A stretch of DNA of 64,000 nucleotides, taken from NCBI RefSeq assembly GCF_024679245.1, contig NC_090175.1, positions 53,765,713 through 53,829,712 of the forward strand, written 5' to 3'. This DNA comes from Pseudorasbora parva. Its lineage: Eukaryota > Chordata > Actinopteri > Cypriniformes > Gobionidae. Shown piece by piece: positions 1-11,583 of this stretch. A program made the position numbers and the translations under genes. The notes beneath the pieces were generated by a model. That model made no database searches. It was not told where the DNA came from and saw only the letters and a program-made list of their open reading frames with translations. Every line of letters starts with the position of its first letter. The first letter of the stretch is position 1.

Positions 1-1100
1 TAAATATACAGTTATTTTACATTTGATTACTTTGTTCAATTTCTGTACGTTTCTGCAGGCAAGTAGGCCTGTACATTATTATTTAATGTACACATAAGTG
101 AGGTCAAGTTAAACATTTTATTTTATGAATTTTGAAATTTATTTTATTGTATACTGTAGATTATTGTTGCAATGTGCTAAATAATATTTAAAAATCATCT
201 AAATGCCACATCCAGGTAAAAAAATAATAATAAAAAATGCACAGAGCACAGAGCCCTATACTCATTTAATGAAATGCATATCAGTTCATGGTTTGTGTGT
301 GTAAGAGAAATAGAAAATGTCAGTATTTCTTTGAGACGTGAGATTAAATAAACTGCTTAAGTACTGTAGAGCTTGTAGTATTAATTTTTCACATGCAGTT
401 ACACATTGTTGGTTAAAAACAAGAAAGTGGCTGGTAAAAACATTAAGTGGCTGGTAGATTTTGAAATCCACCAGCTACAGTGGCCGGTGGACAAAAAAGT
501 GAATTTTCCTCCGTGGTGTGTACGCACGTGCACGCGGCCCCATCATTCACACAGAGACGCAAAACATGGAAGAGTAATATTTAAATAGTATTTAATATTC
601 ACAGACATTCATATATTCCGTTAAGTCTGGAGCCCTGCACTTAGATAACTGACATGACGCGACTGAACGCAGCTGCGGGGACCGGCTACTTGTGAGTCGA
701 TGCTATACAGATAGGCTATTGTCACATTTTTAAAATTTCAGTATGTACTTGGTACATAAGTACCGGTACTTGTGACATCCCTACATAAAACCATGGTTAA
801 TGTTCATAAGGGGATCATGGTTCCGTGTAAATAATCACAAACTGTATTAATCTATCATCTCACATAGGCCTACCTAAACTAACACGAGTCAGTAATGTTA
901 CATTGCACCGGATTCCAAGGTAAAACTTTTGTTGTGACTAGTTAACTTAAGAATTGTTGCTGCGAAGAAGAAAAAAAGCTATAACTGCTCATTTAAATTA
1001 TTATTAATGAAAACATTATATGAACTTATCTTAAAACATCTGCAACCAGTGGCTTTGCCTTTTGCATTGTCCTTTCAAAATGACAGTTTGGGAGCGAATT
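1..1100. other. AT-rich unique sequence, no gene seen
   Basis: No open frame here resembles a known family. Around 720-781 the sequence contains a short palindromic stretch centred on ACCGGT and ends in GACATCCCTA, a motif that resembles the terminus of fish hAT-like repeats. I could not locate the matching other end, so no element is called. Confidence 0.4.
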
Positions 1101-1139
1101 TAAACATCAAGGCTGGAAGCACGTGAAACAACCAAGCGC

Positions 1140-1290
1140 TGGGTAGAATCAACCAAGTGTTGCGACCCAGCAGGTTTAACCCAACAACTGGTAATTTGAA
1201 ACTACCCAATGGTGTTTAAAATGTGATCAAATAAACCAACTAAAATTACCCAACAGTCTTTACCCAGCATTATTTAGAGTGTAGAAAAAC
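1140..1290. repeat. ACCCAA/TTGGGT-rich MITE remnant
   Basis: The stretch repeats the words ACCCAAC and CTGGGT and ends in TTTAGAGTGTAG. It shares this vocabulary and the same right end with the better preserved fold-back element at 45018-45232, so it is read as a degraded copy of that family. Confidence 0.45.
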
Positions 1291-1509
1291 AATAGGGCCT
1301 TAGGTTTAGAGGTAGGTAGAGAGGGCTATTTTGTCCCAATAAGGCATCATCCAATTAATAAAAATAAAATAAAAATAGTAGTAAAATAGTAAATAAATAA
1401 AAGCAATAGTAATTTAAAATCTATCATATCTATTACTATGTGTACTCAGTGTAAACAGAATCTGTCAGTAAGAATATGCTATTTTCACTTAGAGTAAATA
1501 ACCGTTGGC

Positions 1510-1512
<3 letters not shown>

Positions 1513-1604
<92 letters not shown>
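1513..1604. repeat. (AC)46 microsatellite
   Basis: An uninterrupted AC dinucleotide run. The His-Thr open frame across it is a repeat translation, not a gene. Confidence 0.97.
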
Positions 1605-1605
<1 letters not shown>

Positions 1606-2104
1606 ATGGTTATTCCACAAACTTGTGTGATGCTCAGAGTATGATAAGTTTCAACTGAAATGGAATTATTTGTTTTACCAGCTTCGATAGATTTGTGGTC
1701 TTAAACACTGGTCTCAATCCTGTGAATTCCCAAGGTCGGGACTTCAGCAATGCTTTGCCACTTTTGGCCCAGATCGATTTGCTTTAAAGCTGGACATGAG
1801 GCGAATGTTAAGCTGGTCGTGCAGAACGTCTGATTGTCCCTTGTGTTCGCGGCCTCGGTACGGCTGCACAGCTTACTCAGTCATAAGTTCAGCTGATTCA
1901 AAGACGGCCATGTGCAGTCACATCTCCAGAGACAGGAGCAATTTCATACACACTGTCCATCTGTGGACTTTGGCTTTTCAATATAACTCTGACAATACGA
2001 ATGTTCTACAAAAAGTGTTATTGAAAAAAAGTTTCACAGAATTCAGAGGTAAATCTTTTTTTTTTTTTTTTTTTTTTTTTCATTCTATAACTACATTTGT
2101 GTAA

Positions 2105-2985
2105 ATGTTAGATGTTTTTATTCCTTGTAGTTATTGGATGTGTTCGATTTTATGTCTGGAGTAACTTTTTTGTTAGATGTTGGTGTTTAGATGTCTGATT
2201 TTTGAAAAACCCACATCAGTCCACCATTTCTAAAATAAATAAATACATGAATAAAGCATTTCAGATGACGAATTACCTTTAAAATGTTACGTAATGTTTA
2301 AGTTGGACTAGTTTAGAAGTTCAATCACAAGGCACGGATCTACATTCTCAATTAGGCCTTTTCAAAATGACGATGGTTTGGAAGTTAATTACAACTTTTA
2401 ACAATCCTTTTGAAAGGTGTTCATTTTAAAAACGACATAATGTCAAAGTAAATGGAATACACCACAGGATCTGGTTGTTATAAATGCTGTAATACATCAC
2501 TAGCTTATAGAACGTAACAAGATGAAATATTAAAACTCAATCTTTATTGAAGAGGAACAGAGATGGAAAAGAAGTCTTTGATTTGCCTAATTGTACTAAC
2601 AAGTATGCTTCTCTCTAATGATATTATGCAAATCAGCTTTTGTATAATGCAGGTGCCCCCTTGCTACTTCACATTCTTTTAATTATGAGGATGTGGAACT
2701 GAGGGCTGATAAAGAAAAACCCTGATGATGCCTTTAGAAAGGGACATTGAATATGTTCATCGTGAATGTTTGCAAGTACCCATTTTGCTTTGAACTAACC
2801 ATTTTACAAGAAGATTTAGCTTTCAGTTCACTTTCTCTTTCATATTTTTTTTCTAAAAGAAGTCCGATATTATGTTGTATAGCAGACACCAAGTGTTGAG
2901 TAATGGATTTACATACTTTGCCAGCTAGATACAAAGAGCTGTATTCACATATTTTGATCTCGAAGGACATATTGTTATATGACTA
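2105..2985. other. unique AT-rich sequence, no gene seen
   Basis: I see no repeat structure, coding similarity or RNA gene. A 22-base poly-T run lies just before it at about 2058-2080. Confidence 0.4.
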
Positions 2986-2987
2986 CG

Positions 2988-3105
<118 letters not shown>

Positions 3106-3124
3106 AATATAGTATTTATCACAA

Positions 3125-3632
3125 AAGAGGACGGACGGACAAAGATATTTGTCATGTCATTAAAGGGGATGGATGGATGGATGGATGGATGGATGGATAT
3201 GATTTTATTTATTATAAAAGAGGATGGATGGATGGATGGATGATAAGATGATAAGATTTTATTTATCATAAAAGAGGATGGAGGATGGATGGATGGATGG
3301 ATGGATGGATGGATGGATGGATGGATGGATGGATGGATGGATGGATGGATATGATTTTTTTTATTATAAAAGAGGATGGATAAGATATTGTTTTTCATAA
3401 AGATGATGGATGAACAAATGCATAAGATATTGTTTACCATAAAGGATGGATGGATGGATGGATGGATGGATGGATGGATGGATGGATGGATGGATGGATG
3501 GATGGATTGGTGGATGGATGGATGGATGGATGGATGGATGGATGGATGGATGGATGGATGGATGGATGGATGGATGGATGGATGGATGGATTGGTGGATG
3601 GATGGATGGATGGATGGATGGATGGATGGTCT
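3125..3632. repeat. composite GGAT satellite with higher-order units
   Basis: Blocks of (GGAT)n at about 3168-3198, 3223-3243, 3280-3349 and 3445-3630 are separated by a repeated spacer of the form ATAAGAT/ATGAT-T(n)-ATYATAAA(A)GAGG. The array therefore alternates tetranucleotide expansions with a related AT-rich spacer of about 25-30 bp. The last block carries two GGATTGGT interruptions. Confidence 0.9.
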
Positions 3633-3659
3633 TCTATCATCTCCACAGTATAGTGGATG

Positions 3660-5220
3660 TGATTAGAGAGAAATGCACATTAAGTTAAGCATAAGCATGC
3701 AGTAAGCGTAATACTAATGTAGCTTCCACACTCTACACGATCACTTGGATATGAGCCTAATAATAGCGCACATTTATCTAGGTTAACGTTAGAGTGAGTG
3801 ACCATGTAAAATGGCGCCTGCTTACACGTATCAAATATCGGTTCAGCTGAAACTCCATCTTAGGGTCGATTCTTAAGCTTTTATTAGTCGTCATTCACAA
3901 TATGATCACCTACATTACACTGATCCTTAATCGTTGTTGTTGATGACATCTTCCCTGTTATGGTCCCATGCATTGTTCCATTTCCTATTGTTCCTATTGG
4001 GCAATCGCACATGAAAATCATTATAATAATACGTGTTTTTTTTTGTTTGTTTTTTTATATTTTGAAATTACAGAGCTTTTTCAAAGATTACAGACATTGC
4101 ATGTATTTTCTTCCCTTACACATGCACTTTTTTAATTGTCCACAATAACACCAAGAATGAGTGTAAAGACAGTAGATGAAGTTGTAGTGCATAATCTTGG
4201 CAGGAATGTGTCCAAACTATATATCACAGTATTATATGATCATTCCATCCCTGTGTTATGTGATCATTCCGTTCCATTCCACTTCAGCTCTTCTGGAAAC
4301 GTTAGACTAAAGCCTGACCCGCGTACACAAGGTGAGGAGAGCAAAAGTATTAGTTATAAAAGTTGCTTATATAATTTCACAATGCTCATCCTATAGGATG
4401 CACCCTATATTTATCTTATGAACACGGGTCCATGAACACAATAATGCTGAAAATAAAACGCATGCATTTGTTCATGATGGAGAAACATCTGTGTCCCGAA
4501 GCATCACGCAGAAGTGCAGTTACAGAAACCTGTCAGGCCAGAACTATGCAAAAGTCAAAATATTAGAGAGTTTTTCTCCTTAAAAGTAAAGTAATGGTTA
4601 TCCTGGCTTATCAAGGTAATTTGACTTTAATAAGAGAGGGTTTCAGAAATTTAAATATGTTATTATACATATTGTACTTGAATACTGTTCACCCATTATG
4701 AGTGGGTTATTGGAGCTGCTACTTATATTTGTGTATTTGTAGATATGTATTTTTGCATATATTGTGAGACTTAATAATGCAGTGCAGAGTGTATTTATTT
4801 ATTTATTTATTTATTGTTAAATTGATCTAAATATTTATTGCTTAAGCTTATAAAAATACATAATAATAAAAAAAAAATATTTCAGCTATAGTGGACAATG
4901 GCTTTGCTGTAATCAACATGCAATACTATTGTTCACGTTCTGTTGTGTCTGATAAATTGTGAAAGCAAGCATAAAAATCCTTAATATTGTGGATAATGGG
5001 TTTATAAGTGGTTTGAGGTTTTATTTATTTTATTTATTTTATTTTATTTTTTTGATGCTATTTTTAGGAAACGTAGAGTAGAGATGAACGTTCTGGTTAG
5101 GAAACTGGCCGCAGTGGAGGCTGTTGGGTATTTAATTTCAGCTGACCTCACCTGGCCACACAGGGCAGAATGTTATGTGTATGACTGGACCGTACCACAT
5201 TTGAAGAGGGATGCAGTCAG
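3660..5220. other. unique AT-rich sequence with short ATTT run
   Basis: No coding or RNA feature is supported. A short (TATT)n run lies near 4790-4816 and poly-A/T runs near 4870 and 5030-5052. Confidence 0.4.
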
Positions 5221-5224
5221 ATGT

Positions 5225-5689
5225 TAGCCTGACAACCCAGACCCACATCGAGATGTTTGGTCTGGAAACTCACCATAGACAGGGCTCAATCCGAGGGGCG
5301 GGATAAACGGTTGTCTTTCAAACTCCCTCTGTACGCGATAGGATAGCGCTACAACCAATCAGAGCAACGTGAAGCGGAGCTCGTTGATAGATTAAACATT
5401 CGCCGTATCCGGTTCTCAGAGAAAAGCTTAACTCCAATTCTTGCAAAGCCGCGGTCAAAGCTAATTCGGAAGACCGCCGTTCACCAGTTTCTGTGTTTAC
5501 TAGAAGCACGCAAGTGCAACTCTGCCGTCATTATGTTAAGCCCCACCCACCGACTCTATACACGATGTGATTGGCCTGACCAGAGTTTGGCTTTTACAGC
5601 TCAGAAATGTATCGAGAGACGATATGCTAGACGATACTCGCGGCAGATTCGATTTGCTGCCGCTAGGGTGCGTCTAGATTTCTAGGCTA
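5225..5689. mobile_element. MITE family A, copy 1
   Basis: The ends read TAGCCTGACAAC on the left and, reverse-complemented, TAGCCTAGAAATC on the right, a short terminal inverted repeat. The right two thirds match, in inverted orientation, the segment at 20710-20984, including a run around the word GAGTCGGTGGG. No coding sequence is present, so it is read as a non-autonomous DNA element. Superfamily not determined. Confidence 0.6.
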
Positions 5690-5699
5690 GGCAGATTTG

Positions 5700-7085
5700 A
5701 ACAAAGTACACAACTTCATTACTTGAGTAAAAGTAAAAGTACTGCTGGTCAAATATTATTCTGTTACGAGTGAAAGTTGTAAAAACTATTTTTTTACTTA
5801 AGTAAGTAGAAGTACTTACAGAAGTATTTGTTTTCAAAAAGTATCAAAAGTAAATTTCCTGTTTTATGTCAACGCATAATTGTATTATTGTTGTATACAT
5901 GCACACTATGCCATCATGATTTAAGCCAGTCAGTGATGCTCCATCTGACATACTAGCATACGACGAACTTAAACTCATTTAAAGCGGTACTTCAGTGCTG
6001 GGAATATTAATCTGTATTTAAACTGGGTCATCAATGTAGTAGAAATGTGAAATCATTTTTGAATTTGGTGCCTCTAGACTGAGAAAAGACAGAAAATGTA
6101 TTTTTGTCTCATGGGGATGAAAGACTAGAATGCTTCGCTGCCCTGTGAGGCCATTCCCAAAGCCACCAACTTGATTACTGTGACTGAGTTAGAGAAGAGA
6201 CTACAATTAAAAACTGAGCGTGTCTGTTCAATATAATGAGTGAGTCACCGCAGGAGTCTCACAGCACTGAACACTAACTGCAGGAGTGAGATAAATGAGC
6301 TGATGAGCTCTCGTGATGAGAGCTGAGGTAATCGTGACTACACTCGCGGCATACATTCACAACGCGCGTTTAAGTTCATGCCTTTGCAAGCTTAACTTTC
6401 ATAGAAATGTATTAGAGAAGTTAAAAGACTTACATTGCTCACCATAGCTCCGTTTAAATGAGTGCCTGTAGCTGTGAGCTGAGCTGTGAGTGTGATCTCC
6501 CTCCCCATGCGCAGGTTCAAAACATGCGGAAACGGCTCCCTCTGCTGGCTGTAGTCTTTAGCCTTTGGCCAAACATTCCTCCTATGATGCAGATATCGTC
6601 AATTTGCATCATAGGTGGAATTTTTCCAGAGATAAAATGCTGCTGTCACTTTAAGGCCAAACACACAGATGAAATACATGGATACACATCTGATATTCTC
6701 CCAACTGTTTACCTTCACCTAAGACATAATCAACCAAAATTAACATTTTAACATTTTATTCCATTTTGCTATAAACTATAAATCAGTGTTCAAAAAATGC
6801 TGGGAAATCATTAAACTTCACGTGACCCTACAAGAGTTATTCCTGATAGGCGTTATGCAAAAATTTTTAAAGAAGAAAGAAAACACCTTTTAAAGAAGAA
6901 AAAATCATCCACTGACTTTCAAAGCTGCTACAGAAATGACTTTTGACTTTGAGGACCTTGATAGAAATGTAATGGAGTAAAAAGTATGATATTTGTCTAT
7001 CAAATGTAGTAATGAAGTAAAAGTCATACGCTTCCAGAAAAAAATAATACTCAAGTATATGTACTTAGTTACTGTCCACCTCTGG
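5700..7085. mobile_element. DNA element with AGTAC/ACTTGAGTA ends, carrying a nested MITE
   Basis: Left (about 5706-5830) and right (about 6960-7082) flanks are mutually inverted and rich in ACTTGAGTA and AGTACTTA words, as in common cyprinid non-autonomous DNA repeats. The interior at about 5986-6655 is a separate family also found at 25447-26301, so this looks like an older element split by an insertion. Exact termini are approximate. Confidence 0.5.
5986..6655. mobile_element. MITE family B, copy 1 (one end degraded)
   Basis: It matches 25447-26301 in reverse orientation over several hundred bases. Shared landmarks include CTAGACTGAGAAAAGACAG, CTGTGAGGCCATTCCCAAAG and TCCCTCTGCTGGCTG. The left terminus GGTACTTCAGYRCTGGGAA is preserved and the right terminus is lost. 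No transposase is encoded. Confidence 0.65.
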
Positions 7086-7596
7086 ATGCAGGTAGATTCA
7101 TCGCAACCTCTCGCCATTGTCCCTGGGACATCACAGATCTTGTTGAGGCTAATCTGCGAACCCCTAAAACAGGAGTGATTATCCATTGAGCGGCTTCCAG
7201 CAGAGCTGTGTCTTTAGCCAAATGTCACCCTAATTCCTTTTGACTGGCTGCCGTAATGATGACACTCCCTTGATGAACACCGACAGGCTGATTCCAAGCG
7301 GAGGAGGGCCTTTAATGATTTTCATCTTGGCTCGAGTTCACCCAAGCCAAGCGTGCGTTGGCAAATGCGCTATAGCGAGTGGAAACAGCACAGCGCAATG
7401 GAAATGTGTTAACCCAATCTCCCTCTAGTGTTGATGGTTCAAAACAAAAGGAAATGTGTTTACGGCATATTCATTTGGCTTCATTTCAGTGTGTTTTGAG
7501 TTTGCGTACATTTCAGTCAGTCATGCGAACTCGGCAATGCCGCAGAGAATATGCCGATGAATGTGATGTGAACTGGCGTTGAAATGTGCATGACTG

Positions 7597-7698
<102 letters not shown>

Positions 7699-7827
7699 CC
7701 CTGCTTTCCATTTCATTGTCACACATGCCACAAGATGCAAGATGAAGAATTATGACTCCAGATCCACTCAATGCACACACCCCCGTCTTTGATATATTTA
7801 TCACGTCCACGCAAATCCCAGCAATGC

Positions 7828-8050
<223 letters not shown>

Positions 8051-8137
8051 TCATTATTGATTGCAGAATAAATTGCAGAGTTTATACGCACATTGATAAT
8101 GTTTATTGTGAAAATGTTTCATGTTTACCTTAAGATG

Positions 8138-8169
<32 letters not shown>

Positions 8170-8171
8170 GG
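8138..8171. repeat. A-run followed by G-run
   Basis: About 24 A residues run directly into 10 G residues. No transcript-like sequence is recognisable upstream, so I do not call it a retroposon tail. Confidence 0.85.
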
Positions 8172-8232
8172 CAAGAGAGTGAGATAAAGGTAAAATTGAA
8201 GATTCCTGGGATATTTCCTAATAAATTGCAGT

Positions 8233-8253
8233 TGTGTGTGTGTGTGTGTGTGT

Positions 8254-8313
<60 letters not shown>

Positions 8314-8369
8314 TGTGTGTGTGTGTGTGTGTGTATGTGTGTGAGTGTGTGTGTGTGTGTGTGTGTGTT
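8233..8369. repeat. (GT)n microsatellite
   Basis: An imperfect GT tract with a few interruptions (GGTGTG, TCTG, TATG, GAGTG). Confidence 0.96.
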
Positions 8370-8419
8370 GATGTGGAGCAGGTTGATGGGGACATAAAAA
8401 TATACTGCATAGCAACAGG

Positions 8420-9430
8420 AATGACCCAAGGAGCTAGTCATTAGAACGAGCTCACCGTGATCTCCGCTGAAGGTTCATAAACATGCACAGATAGCTCGTT
8501 GTGCTGACCTCTGAATTCAGTGTCCTTGAATGTTCCCATTTTTTGCATTCACATTCTAAAGGTGTGACACCAGCAGGGCTGCACATAGACCAAAGACTGA
8601 CACAGTTGATCATTTGTGATAAATTGTTGCTCTTTTAATCATCGTCCTGTAACCTTAGGTCATAACCTTTACTCTCAGAGTTGCAATAGAGAGGCATCAA
8701 ATCTGAAAACAGCATGAGTTACAGCATTCCTGCCGATATGAGCTCAATATTGTTGCTTGCTTTCCCTCCCCTGGTGTCTAATTTACACCTCCATTTGTCC
8801 AGAGCGAGCAATTCGCCTTAACCTTTTGGAATGTCCATCTTTTATACAGCATATCCTGATACCCTGCTGCATGTTTGCTTCGTTTTACGGTCCCCGGTGT
8901 AGCAGTAGAGTTTATATTTGTGTTGAATGATTGACTATTCGCGTTTCAACCAGCTGATTGATCTAGATCTAGCATGGGTCAAAACAAGGCCGAGTCACAT
9001 TTCACTATGAGAACAAACATCAATTATTACATATAGTGACATTATTTTCATGACATTTTCCACCCCAATTCTTTCTGATTTTAATTGCTTCCCCCTTTCT
9101 CTTCCTTTCCACTCTCTTCTCATATGTTTAGTGATGAAAATGCAATTTCCTAATACAATAATATGTATTTTTTTCAGTTAGTTCATTTGATTGTTAATTG
9201 TTGTTGTATTGCATTAATTAAAGGAAGTATTTGACTATAAAATAAATATATTGCCATAGAATAATGCAATTTAATAGAATCTAAATTATTTATTATAAAA
9301 TATAATGCATGACCACTATGACAAACATTAACAACATGAGTACAATATAATACAATGGAAAATAATCAGTATATTTTCTTTATTTTAAAAATATAATATA
9401 TTGACTACTTTGAGATATAAATGCATTGCC
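8420..9430. other. unique sequence, no gene seen
   Basis: 8420-9000 is non-repetitive and less AT-rich and could be an ordinary conserved non-coding stretch. 9000-9430 is AT-rich with reiterated ATAAAATATAATGCAT-like words. No coding support. Confidence 0.35.
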
Positions 9431-9434
9431 CTAA

Positions 9435-9530
9435 AATAGAATAGAATAGAATAGAATAGAATAGAATAGAATAGAATAGAATAGAATAGAATAGAATAGA
9501 ATAGAATAGAATAGAATAGAATAGAATAGA
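9435..9530. repeat. (AATAG)n microsatellite, array 1
   Basis: About 19 perfect copies of a pentanucleotide. A second array of the same unit lies at 11505-11583. Confidence 0.97.
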
Positions 9531-9676
9531 CTGCTATGACATAAATGCATTACCATATTGACATGGGGTTTGTGTATAAGGAACATGGCAGAATTTGAAT
9601 CTATTGGAGTTGGAAGTTTTAATCGAAGTGAACAGGAAACAGGTACACACCACTTTACACAACAGAGATCGGACCA

Positions 9677-9903
9677 GGGGCCTATTGCATAAAACTAGGA
9701 TAAGGGATTAAGCCAGGATATCTTGGTTATCCTGGCTTAATTTATCCGCTAATATACAGTTGTCTTTCGTTATCGTTCTTGGTGTGAGTGTGCCTTCAGG
9801 GTATGTTTACATGACAGTGGTGTACTAAATTTTACATAAAGATGACAAGATCACCAAAATATCCTGGCTTAACCCCTTATCCTAGTTTTGTGTAATAGGC
9901 CCC
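9677..9903. mobile_element. MITE with about 45-bp terminal inverted repeats
   Basis: The left end GGGGCCTATTGCATAAAACT and the reverse complement of the right end GGGGCCTATTACACAAAACT continue together through AGGATAAGGGRTTAAGCCAG. The 227-bp element has no coding sequence. A clear target duplication was not resolved. Confidence 0.8.
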
Positions 9904-10339
9904 AGGACTGAGAGAAAGAGGACAATGAAATAGCAAACGTCAACTAGGTAATAAACAGGACACAGCTGGAGGGCACTTAACTAATGAGGGTTACCACAGG
10001 GAGAGACACGACAGGAAAACTGAACAAGGAAACATGTGACAGGAAGAAAACACTGAAAGGCCATGACCAATCAGAATGTGATGGTTATATAATGCCCCTT
10101 CTAACAAGGCGTGACCTCGTCCCATTACAGGGTGACGAGTGCTACTGAAGAGGGACTGGAGGAGGTTTGGGAGGATGATGAATTGCAGGTGAAGGACAGA
10201 TGGAAGACAGGAGGGACCAGGCTGGATGAGGGGCAACCCAAGGAGCATATACCCGAGGCAAGGGCGGGTCGACAAACGACCCAGGCAAAGCGAGTGAGAC
10301 GGGAGAGCTAGAAGACTGGTGGGCTGATGGGCCATGGTG

Positions 10340-11010
10340 AAGACAAGTGAGGTAGGAGCCATGGTGGAGCTAATGGACAGATGGGCTGAGGTGGAGTCCT
10401 GGTGGGCTGATGGGCCACGGTAGAGATGTGGGAGGCAGGAGCCATGGTGGAGCTAATAGAAAGATGGGCTGAGGTGGAGTCCTGTGAGCTGATGTGCCAC
10501 GGTGGATATGAGGGAGGCAGGAGCCATGGTGGAGCTAAAGGACAATGGGCTGAGGTGGAGTCCTGGTTGGCTGATGGGCCACAGTAGAAACGTGGGAGGC
10601 AGGAGCCATGGTGGAGGTAATGGACAGATGGGCTGAGGTGGAGTCCTGGTGGGCTGATGTGCCACGGTGGAGATGAGGCAGGAGCCATGGTGGAGCTAAA
10701 GGACAATCGGTTGAGGTGGAGACCTGGTGGGCTGAAGGGCCACGGTGGAGATGAGGGAGGCAGGAGCCATGGTGGAGCTAATGGACAGTTGGCTGAGGTG
10801 GAGTCCTGGTGGGCTGATGGGCCACGGTGGAGATGAGAGAGGCAGGAGCCATGGTGGAGCTAATGGACAGTGGGCTGAGGTAGAGTCCTAGTGGGCTGAT
10901 GGGCCACGGTGGAGACAAGGGACGCAGGAGCCATGGTGGAGCAGATGGATGGATGGGCAGAGGTGGAGTCCTGGTAGTGGAGGTCGGGGACGGAGACCTG
11001 GATTCTCCAA
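10340..11010. repeat. 82-bp minisatellite, about 8 copies
   Basis: The word GCCATGGTGGAGC recurs at 10358, 10441, 10523, 10605, 10684, 10766, 10848 and 10930, a period of 79-83 bp. Each unit also contains GGTGGAGTCCTGGTGGGCTG or a close variant. The Pro/Ser/His-rich minus-strand frames across it change frame between copies and are artefacts. Confidence 0.92.
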
Positions 11011-11137
11011 CACTGCTGGAATCATGGGTTGATCGCCCCATGAAGACCCCACCTAATCAGAAGTGGTCTGAGGAATAGCTGAGGTGCAGACAGGCAATGG
11101 CTGAAAGATCAAGGATGGGAGGAGATGGGAGAGGGAT

Positions 11138-11377
11138 GCTGGGCAGGATCTTCTCTGGACTGGGGACAGAACACAAAGTCAAAGGACAGAGAAAGAAGCT
11201 CTCTCTGGATTCGGGACGGAAGATGGGGTCCTCTCTGAACTCTGGACATCTGATGAAGTCCTCTCTGGAGTCTGGACAGAGGAAGAAGTCCTCTCAAGAC
11301 TCTGGATGAAGGATGTAGTCCTCTTGGGATTCTGGACGGAAGACGGGGTCCTCGGACATAAGGCATGTTCTGGACCG
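11138..11377. repeat. 30-bp minisatellite
   Basis: GTCCTC recurs at exactly 30-bp steps (11228, 11258, 11288, 11318, 11348), with degraded copies upstream from about 11138. The unit contains CTCTGGACRGAGGAAGAAG-like sequence. Because 30 is divisible by three, frames stay open on both strands, but I see no gene. Confidence 0.88.
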
Positions 11378-11504
11378 GGACGGAAGGCTCTCCAGACAAA
11401 GGATGACAGCGTCTCTCCATTTCAGTCCAGTGGTGTCTGGGAGGTCTTCGGGATGATGGTATTTGGCCCTGATCCAGAACAGAGTCTCCAGTTTCTCCGT
11501 TTCA

Positions 11505-11583
11505 GAATAGAATAGAATAGAATAGAATAGAATAGAATAGAATAGAATAGAATAGAATAGAATAGAATAGAATAGAATAGAAT
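11505..11583. repeat. (AATAG)n microsatellite, array 2
   Basis: About 16 copies in the same orientation as array 1 at 9435-9530. Confidence 0.97.

Noticed and set aside
8054..8444. TH/CV repeat frames of 65-118 codons
   Set aside because: Translations of the GT tract on both strands.
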